Shown: one piece after another, positions 60,401-64,000 of the stretch | Numbering within the stretch: the stretch's first letter is position 1 | Layout: the number at the start of each line of letters is the position of its first letter | Source of the DNA: DTU019 sp050949825 | GTDB taxonomy: Bacteria; Bacillota; Syntrophomonadia; Syntrophomonadales; Syntrophomonadaceae | Length of the DNA: 64,000 nucleotides | Direction of reading: 5' to 3' | Assembly (NCBI GenBank): GCA_050949825.1 | Contig: JBMNGL010000007.1 | Coordinates: 124,001 to 188,000, forward strand | Made by a program: the position numbers and the translations under genes | Notes under the pieces: generated by a model | Seen by the model: the letters and a program-made list of their open reading frames with translations, nothing else | Told to the model about the DNA's origin: nothing | Database searches by the model: none

Positions 60401-60961
60401 CCGGGCGGCAATGCCGGCGGGATTTGGCAGGCAGGCTTTCAACTGCCTTTTCAGGAGGCTTATCGTGCCCTTGGTGATGGGGAGATGAAGACCGTGCTGT
60501 TATTGGGCGAAGATCCGGTAGGCTGTGGTTTGATTGGCCCGGAGGTATTGCGCCGGGCCCAATTGCTGGTGGTGATGGCACCCTGCTTAAACGACACCGC
60601 CAGGCTGGCTGATATTGTATTGCCGGGTTCTACCCCTCTGGAGACCAGCGGCACCTATATAAGTGCAGACGGCAGCCTAAAACTGCTGCGTGGAGTGCAG
60701 CCACCGCCTGCTGGAATGGATAATCTGGCTGTTCTTAAGGCCATTATCAGCCATATGAATCTGTGCCCCGCTTTGCAGACGAAGACAATGCCGGAGGGAA
60801 AATGCTCCCGGGCCGTTCATCGCGGGGAAGCATGGGCCCATCAGGATGCCCAGGCTTGCTTGTACTTGCCTGATAGACGGATTTTTATACCACCCCGGGT
60901 CGCTGACCCCGGCTGGTGCAGTTTCAACCGAATGTTAAGCAGAAATGGTGGGCCACAATAA
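57455..60961 (+). CDS. Ferredoxin-GltD-like-NuoG/molybdopterin-like fusion oxidoreductase
   Basis: A 1168-residue multidomain protein. In order: a [2Fe-2S] ferredoxin (C32, C43, C46, C60); a cysteine-rich linker; an NAD(P)H-FAD domain like glutamate synthase small subunit/NfnB (VVGSGPAGLTAAYFLA near 190; VIGGGNTAMDAARTA near 322); two [4Fe-4S] motifs (CILCGLCVRVC near 605; CIACGQCVALC near 650); and a molybdopterin-oxidoreductase-like domain starting TTCSGCDWGC near 685. No catalytic selenocysteine or cysteine of formate dehydrogenase is evident. With the NuoE/NuoF subunits it resembles Stn/HydABC-type bifurcating complexes. ATG at 57455 after GGGAGGAG. Confidence 0.85.
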   Translation: MIEINGIQLKHQNGRTILDMARQAGIDIPTLCHDERVKTYGACGLCVVEVEGMRNLVRACATEAAAGMKISTDNERVRHSRKLTLELLMSDHNGECRPPCTQACPAGTDCQGYVGLIANHHFKEALMLLKESHPLPLSIGLVCPHPCESACRRQLVESPIAIADLKAFAASQDLSQGQPYLPPLAEPSGKRVAVVGSGPAGLTAAYFLARSGHKVAIYEAMPQPGGMLRYGIPEYRLPKAWLDQEIELIKQLGVEIITATSIPADIDLPTLRQEFDAVFVGIGAWKSSRIGCTGDDHLAVIGGIDFLRQVNMQQEVRIGPRVAVIGGGNTAMDAARTAVRMGAAEAIVLYRRTRAEMPAADIEIAEAEEEGVVFRFLLAPEEIVSNGDKLQGIKMGKMKLGQADSSGRRSPVPTGETEFIEADTIIAAIGQQVNAGGFEATGLNRWRSLDIDPETMSTALAGVFAGGDAVTGPGTAIEAIAQGQRAARCIDRYLQGQVHHQRHSPYVAQKVVTAADYENCPRQPRVYPRHADAQLRRHDFRPVKQIFSIKEARAEAQRCLECGCLDYYECRLIAYAREYQVKPRRWEGEQRDLMPVEQHPFMIKDMNKCILCGLCVRVCDEVIGAAALGLVQRGFDTVVQPEMGLPWQDTSCIACGQCVALCPTGALVERNGEGKNIPLPLAPTVTTCSGCDWGCRQVVQGFHGMIAKVEPVKEGLLCAQGRFAWKGDQTARLTTPMIKRDGRWQQLSWEEALTAMLLSHQHVQAAAGPGSSGVFISPTYTVEEADLAAYIAHGLGADYLSSFTRNSGDWLQRIAGEKRGNDMMLELEQADVILMIGSFKHNHIPAIRVRQAAAQGASLIIISPEGSIADDQAALRICPQDNDVDLLLQVLAALSKKQPPDQGDIDKAQPLYRSPAELAQQVAKQPVSRAAEQIAGLYGNAKRALILVDGYSCSDNAVQVMSGLAALNDPGGAPAHGIMVVSPGGNAGGIWQAGFQLPFQEAYRALGDGEMKTVLLLGEDPVGCGLIGPEVLRRAQLLVVMAPCLNDTARLADIVLPGSTPLETSGTYISADGSLKLLRGVQPPPAGMDNLAVLKAIISHMNLCPALQTKTMPEGKCSRAVHRGEAWAHQDAQACLYLPDRRIFIPPRVADPGWCSFNRMLSRNGGPQ

Positions 60962-61151
60962 TACGCTGCCTCTCAATACGGTCATCGCGGTCAGGGGCAG
61001 CAAATTGACCGGTTTATAAAACCCCGCTTTTGACATATGGCTCCGATGCAAAATGTGAAGGCATGATTGCAGGTGAGAGAACCCTAAAAAGGCCTCCCTG
61101 ATGCGTCCCCATCGGCAGTGTCACAGGCTTCACGGTTCGATGTAAAAAATG

Positions 61152-61160
61152 TGTTATAAT
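61152..61160 (+). promoter_or_regulatory. Extended -10 promoter for the foldase gene
   Basis: TGTTATAAT at 61152-61160: a TATAAT preceded by TGn. No good -35 is seen, which is common for extended -10 promoters. It lies about 40 bases before the prsA-like start. The rest of the 240-base gap from 60962 shows nothing recognisable. Confidence 0.55.
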
Positions 61161-61202
61161 GACCTGTAGTCAAGGCTTAGGATGAGGAGGACATCTGATA
61201 AT

Positions 61203-62165
61203 ATGAGAAACATTGCCATAACAGTGGGACTGATTGCCATGCTGCTGATAGCCGGCTGTGCATCCAGTGGTGCTCAGAAGGTAATTGCTGAAGTTAATGG
61301 TGAGAAAATCACCCAACAGGAATACGATCACCGCATCAAATTGATTACCGCCAGTTACAAACTGGAGCAGCGGAACATGCAGTCGGAGCAGCAGGGCAAC
61401 GCAGAAGTGGTCATTGATGAGAAGATCCTTCCCCAGATACAAGAGACCGCCTTTAATCAATTGGTGATGATGAAATTGGTAGCTCATGAAGCCCAGGTAA
61501 AGGGCATCCAAATGACCCCGGAGGAGATTGATCAGCACCTGGCCGACTTCAAAACCATGCAGGAGACAAGTGGCGGTCCCGAGGCCTACAACCAGGTTCT
61601 CAAGGATTTCGCTATCACTGAAGCAGAATTGAAGGAAGAATTAGCAGCAGGGCTGTTGCGAAGCAAGGTTGAGGAAATAATAGCCGCAGATGCCCAGATT
61701 ACTGAGACTCAAGCCCAGGAATTCTACCAGGCTAACCAGGAAACCTATACGGAGCCGGCAGGGATGAAGATTTCTCATATTCTGGTGGACAGCGAGGATA
61801 AGGCCAAGGATATTATCAAACAATTGCAGGCGGGAGCAGATTTCGCTGCGTTGGCAGCCCAGTACTCTTCCTGCCCCAGCAGTAGCCGGGGAGGCGACCT
61901 GGGGCCGGTCAATGCCGATACACCTATGGTTGAAGAATTTAAAAATGCTGCCCTGGCCTTATCGGGGGGACAAATCACCACACAACCGGTAAAGAGTGAA
62001 TTTGGCTATCATGTTATCAAGGCCAACGGCAAGCAAGCAGCAGGGGTCATACCGTTTGCCGAGGTTAAAGCAGAGATAATCCAACAACTGCAAGACCAGG
62101 CAGTGGGAACCTATTTGGATCAACTGTACCAGCAGGCCCAAATCAACGACTTGCGCAAAAAGTGA
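61203..62165 (+). CDS. prsA: PrsA/SurA-like peptidyl-prolyl isomerase lipoprotein
   Basis: A 320-residue secreted foldase. A lipoprotein signal ends in LLIAGC (C19), a SurA-N-like helical region follows (about 35-170), then a parvulin domain (about 187-280: MKISHILVDSEDKA; GGDLGPV; FGYHVIK). It helps exported proteins fold outside the membrane. The ATG at 61203 gives the clean signal peptide; an ATG at 61182 overlaps the GAGGAGG signal. A strong terminator follows. Confidence 0.9.
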   Translation: MRNIAITVGLIAMLLIAGCASSGAQKVIAEVNGEKITQQEYDHRIKLITASYKLEQRNMQSEQQGNAEVVIDEKILPQIQETAFNQLVMMKLVAHEAQVKGIQMTPEEIDQHLADFKTMQETSGGPEAYNQVLKDFAITEAELKEELAAGLLRSKVEEIIAADAQITETQAQEFYQANQETYTEPAGMKISHILVDSEDKAKDIIKQLQAGADFAALAAQYSSCPSSSRGGDLGPVNADTPMVEEFKNAALALSGGQITTQPVKSEFGYHVIKANGKQAAGVIPFAEVKAEIIQQLQDQAVGTYLDQLYQQAQINDLRKK

Positions 62166-62178
62166 TTCTCGTATCCAG

Positions 62179-62217
62179 GAGTCGGGGCGGCGATTTACAC
62201 GCCCCGGCTCTTTTTTT
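62179..62217 (+). terminator. Terminator after prsA
   Basis: GAGTCGGGGCG and CGCCCCGGCTC with a 10-base loop, followed by seven T. Confidence 0.95.
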
Positions 62218-62259
62218 CCCCTGGGTCTTGCCAAAAGTATCTGAAGTGGCATAATATTT

Positions 62260-62278
62260 AATAATGATAATTATTATC
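62260..62278 (+). promoter_or_regulatory. Fur box before fur-feoB
   Basis: AATAATGATAATTATTATC matches the classical 19-base Fur box GATAATGATAATCATTATC at 17 positions and contains the perfect inverted repeat GATAAT-T-ATTATC. It lies 18 bases before the fur-family start, over the likely promoter, suggesting iron-responsive autoregulation of the fur-feoB unit. Confidence 0.85.
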
Positions 62279-62296
62279 ACAGAGAGGAGAGGTTCT

Positions 62297-62728
62297 ATGT
62301 GTGGAGGCGACTACAGAGAAAAGCTGGCTGCCAGCAAATATAGGCTTACCGGACAAAGGGCAACTGTGTTGGAGGTGATGGTCAGGAATCGCGGCAAGCA
62401 TCTCAGCGCTGATGAGGTATTGCAGCAAGCCCGCTTATTGCGGCCCAACATTGGTATAGCAACGGTCTATCGCACCCTGGATAAACTGGCCAGTATGGAA
62501 GTGCTTTACAAAGGCATGTTTGACAGCGGCAAGTATCGTTACGAACTGGTCGATGATAACCAGGAACACCATCATCATCATGTAGTTTGCGTGTCCTGTG
62601 GGAACATAAGCGAAATCAAGGATGATCTACTGTGTGAATTGGAACGCAATATCCGGAAACAGGGCTTTCAGATTATTGATCATGATCTAAAATTCTTTGG
62701 CTACTGCCCCCGCTGCTCAAAGCCGTAA
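62297..62728 (+). CDS. fur: Fur-family metal-responsive repressor
   Basis: A 143-residue Fur/Zur/PerR-type protein: a winged-helix domain (YRLTGQRATVLEVM; IATVYRTLDKLA) and a dimerisation/metal domain with EHHHHHVVCVSCG and a second pair CPRC. The two CxxC pairs form a structural zinc site. With a Fur box just upstream and feoB downstream, an iron-sensing Fur is the best reading; PerR or Zur cannot be excluded by sequence alone. The ATG at 62297 follows AGAGGAGAGG. Confidence 0.88.
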   Translation: MCGGDYREKLAASKYRLTGQRATVLEVMVRNRGKHLSADEVLQQARLLRPNIGIATVYRTLDKLASMEVLYKGMFDSGKYRYELVDDNQEHHHHHVVCVSCGNISEIKDDLLCELERNIRKQGFQIIDHDLKFFGYCPRCSKP

Positions 62729-62765
62729 TATTAAATTCTGCTGCCAATGAGGGGAGGTGAGCATC

Positions 62766-64000
62766 ATGAGGGCTGTTTTCATAGGCAACCCCAATGTAGG
62801 CAAGAGCGCCCTGATAAATCAATTAACCGGTTCACGCCTGCTGGTGGCCAATTACCCGGGAACATCTCACAAAATCGCCTCTGTGGAAAAGGATGGTTAT
62901 CGCTTCTATGATACCCCGGGCATTTACTCGCTGCATGGCCCCGGCGAGTCGGCAGCTATTGTGCGGCAATTGTTACGTGATGGCAGCGAAATACGACTGG
63001 TTAACGTGGTAGATGCCACCAATCTAGAGCGCAACCTGGTACTGACCCTGGAAATTCTGGCTTTGGGACTGCCGACCATTGTGGTGCTAAACCAGATGGA
63101 TCGCGCCGCCAATCTAAATATCAGCATAGAACGGTACAAACTGGCACAGGAATTAGGGTGTCCGGTGATATTGCTGCCCACCCCTGATGGCAGCGGATTG
63201 AACGAATTGATGCAGTGGATCAGGCATACGTTGGTAGGCAATGACCAACCCCAACCCGCACGGGTGGATAATTATATCCTGCCCGCTGCGGATCATCAAT
63301 GCCAACATTGTACACAGGCTTGCCGGCACGATGTAATCCCGTTGGGCAAGCAGACTTATGAACGGGCTCGAACTGTTGCTGCTGCAGTTACGCACAGTGA
63401 ACCGCGTCAGGGCAAGGACCTGTTGGAGACAATACAAAAAAGCCTCGATCACCCTGTTCTGGGAACCATATTGCTGTTGTTGCTGGCGTATGGACTGTTT
63501 TATGTGATGATCACCCTTGTACATTATCTGGAGGGTCCTATTAGCGAACTGTTAGCCCCGATAAGCGGCATGCTTACTGCCTTAATTCAGCATTTGCTGC
63601 CGCCCGGTATGATAAACCAGGTATTGTCTCAAGCGGTACCGGAAGGGCTGGTAATCCCTTTTACCATTATTATGCCGGCCATGATAACAGTCAGCATTTT
63701 CATATCCGTACTGGAAGATACCGGATTACTGCCCCGCTATTCGGTGGCCTTGGAGAGGGTTACCAGCTTTATAGGTGTTTCTGGACAGGCCATCATCCCA
63801 TTAACGCTGGGGTTTGGCTGCCGCACACCGGCCATTATGGCGACCAGTCTTTTGCCCAATGCGGCGGAACGCTTTATTATTGCGACTTTGCTCAGCATTG
63901 TGGTGCCCTGTGCTGCTTCTCTGGGGGTGATGGCCGCTGTTATTGCCAAATTCCACGCTTATCTATGGGCGGTAGTAGCCGCCATGCTGGCAGTACTGCT
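62766..64000 (+). CDS. feoB: Ferrous iron transporter FeoB, N-terminal part (3' truncated by window edge)
   Basis: The frame is open from the ATG at 62766 (after GGGGAGGTGA) to the end of the window, about 411 residues. The G domain shows GNPNVGKS (G1), YPGTS (G2), DTPG (G3) and NQMD (G4). The first membrane helices follow from about residue 235, with the FeoB-type gate segment LGFGCRTPAIMAT. A cysteine cluster CQHCTQAC lies between the two parts, which is not usual. It imports Fe2+. It follows fur by 37 bases; no feoA is seen in between. Confidence 0.92.
   Translation, partial: MRAVFIGNPNVGKSALINQLTGSRLLVANYPGTSHKIASVEKDGYRFYDTPGIYSLHGPGESAAIVRQLLRDGSEIRLVNVVDATNLERNLVLTLEILALGLPTIVVLNQMDRAANLNISIERYKLAQELGCPVILLPTPDGSGLNELMQWIRHTLVGNDQPQPARVDNYILPAADHQCQHCTQACRHDVIPLGKQTYERARTVAAAVTHSEPRQGKDLLETIQKSLDHPVLGTILLLLLAYGLFYVMITLVHYLEGPISELLAPISGMLTALIQHLLPPGMINQVLSQAVPEGLVIPFTIIMPAMITVSIFISVLEDTGLLPRYSVALERVTSFIGVSGQAIIPLTLGFGCRTPAIMATSLLPNAAERFIIATLLSIVVPCAASLGVMAAVIAKFHAYLWAVVAAMLAVL

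Noticed and set aside
57455..60961. Selenocysteine-containing formate dehydrogenase
   Set aside because: No in-frame TGA is present and the region after the TTCSGCDWGC cluster shows no formate dehydrogenase catalytic residue pattern.

Overview
The window is chromosomal DNA of a spore-forming, anaerobic, low-GC-lineage Gram-positive bacterium (Firmicutes/Clostridia). It is most likely a Syntrophomonas-type syntroph; that genus is an inference from gene order, the OLE RNA and the redox enzymes, not from an rRNA gene. Nearly all genes are on the + strand in long, tightly packed operons. ATG, GTG and TTG starts are all common and ribosome-binding sites are strong.

Positions 1-21600 carry the classic Bacillus/Clostridium block: spoIIIAE-AH, biotin carboxyl carrier and biotin carboxylase, Asp23/AmaP/DUF2273, nusB, folD, xseAB, ispA, dxs, tlyA, nadK, argR, recN, spoIVB, spo0A. 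Two things stand out. The accB position is taken by a carboxyltransferase-AccB fusion that keeps an internal AccB start signal. A large structured RNA of the OLE class lies between ispA and dxs, directly before the gene for its membrane partner OapA.

Positions 21600-37900 hold a field of dispersed and tandem repeats, then an M20 peptidase, a very small MciZ-like cell-division inhibitor gene on the - strand, nudF, an EndoQ-type nuclease, a CBS-domain pyrophosphatase, spoIIM, xerD, deoB, pdp, a metallo-hydrolase, dacF, the spoIIA operon (with a good SigH promoter), dodecin and spoVAC-AD-AEb. Three very long perfect or near-perfect inverted repeats sit at gene ends (35440-35500, 35798-35881, 52714-52777).

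Positions 37900-47150 hold two DUF2229-type proteins plus a BadF/HgdC-type ATP-dependent activase with no dehydratase beside them, a TPP-riboswitch-controlled thiamine-precursor ABC transporter on the - strand, trpB2, and an overlapping NUDIX/eIF2B-like pair on the - strand.

Positions 47400-64000 hold trmK, the Nif3-like protein YqfO, HU with a lysine-rich tail, RNase P RNA (- strand, with an enlarged internal arm), a ferredoxin-ASKHA activator, a Na/Ca antiporter, RidA, YlbF, a NuoE/NuoF/multidomain oxidoreductase operon that may be an electron-bifurcating complex, a PrsA-like foldase, and a Fur regulator with a Fur box followed by FeoB, which runs off the window. No tRNA, rRNA, CRISPR array, prophage or intact transposase was seen.
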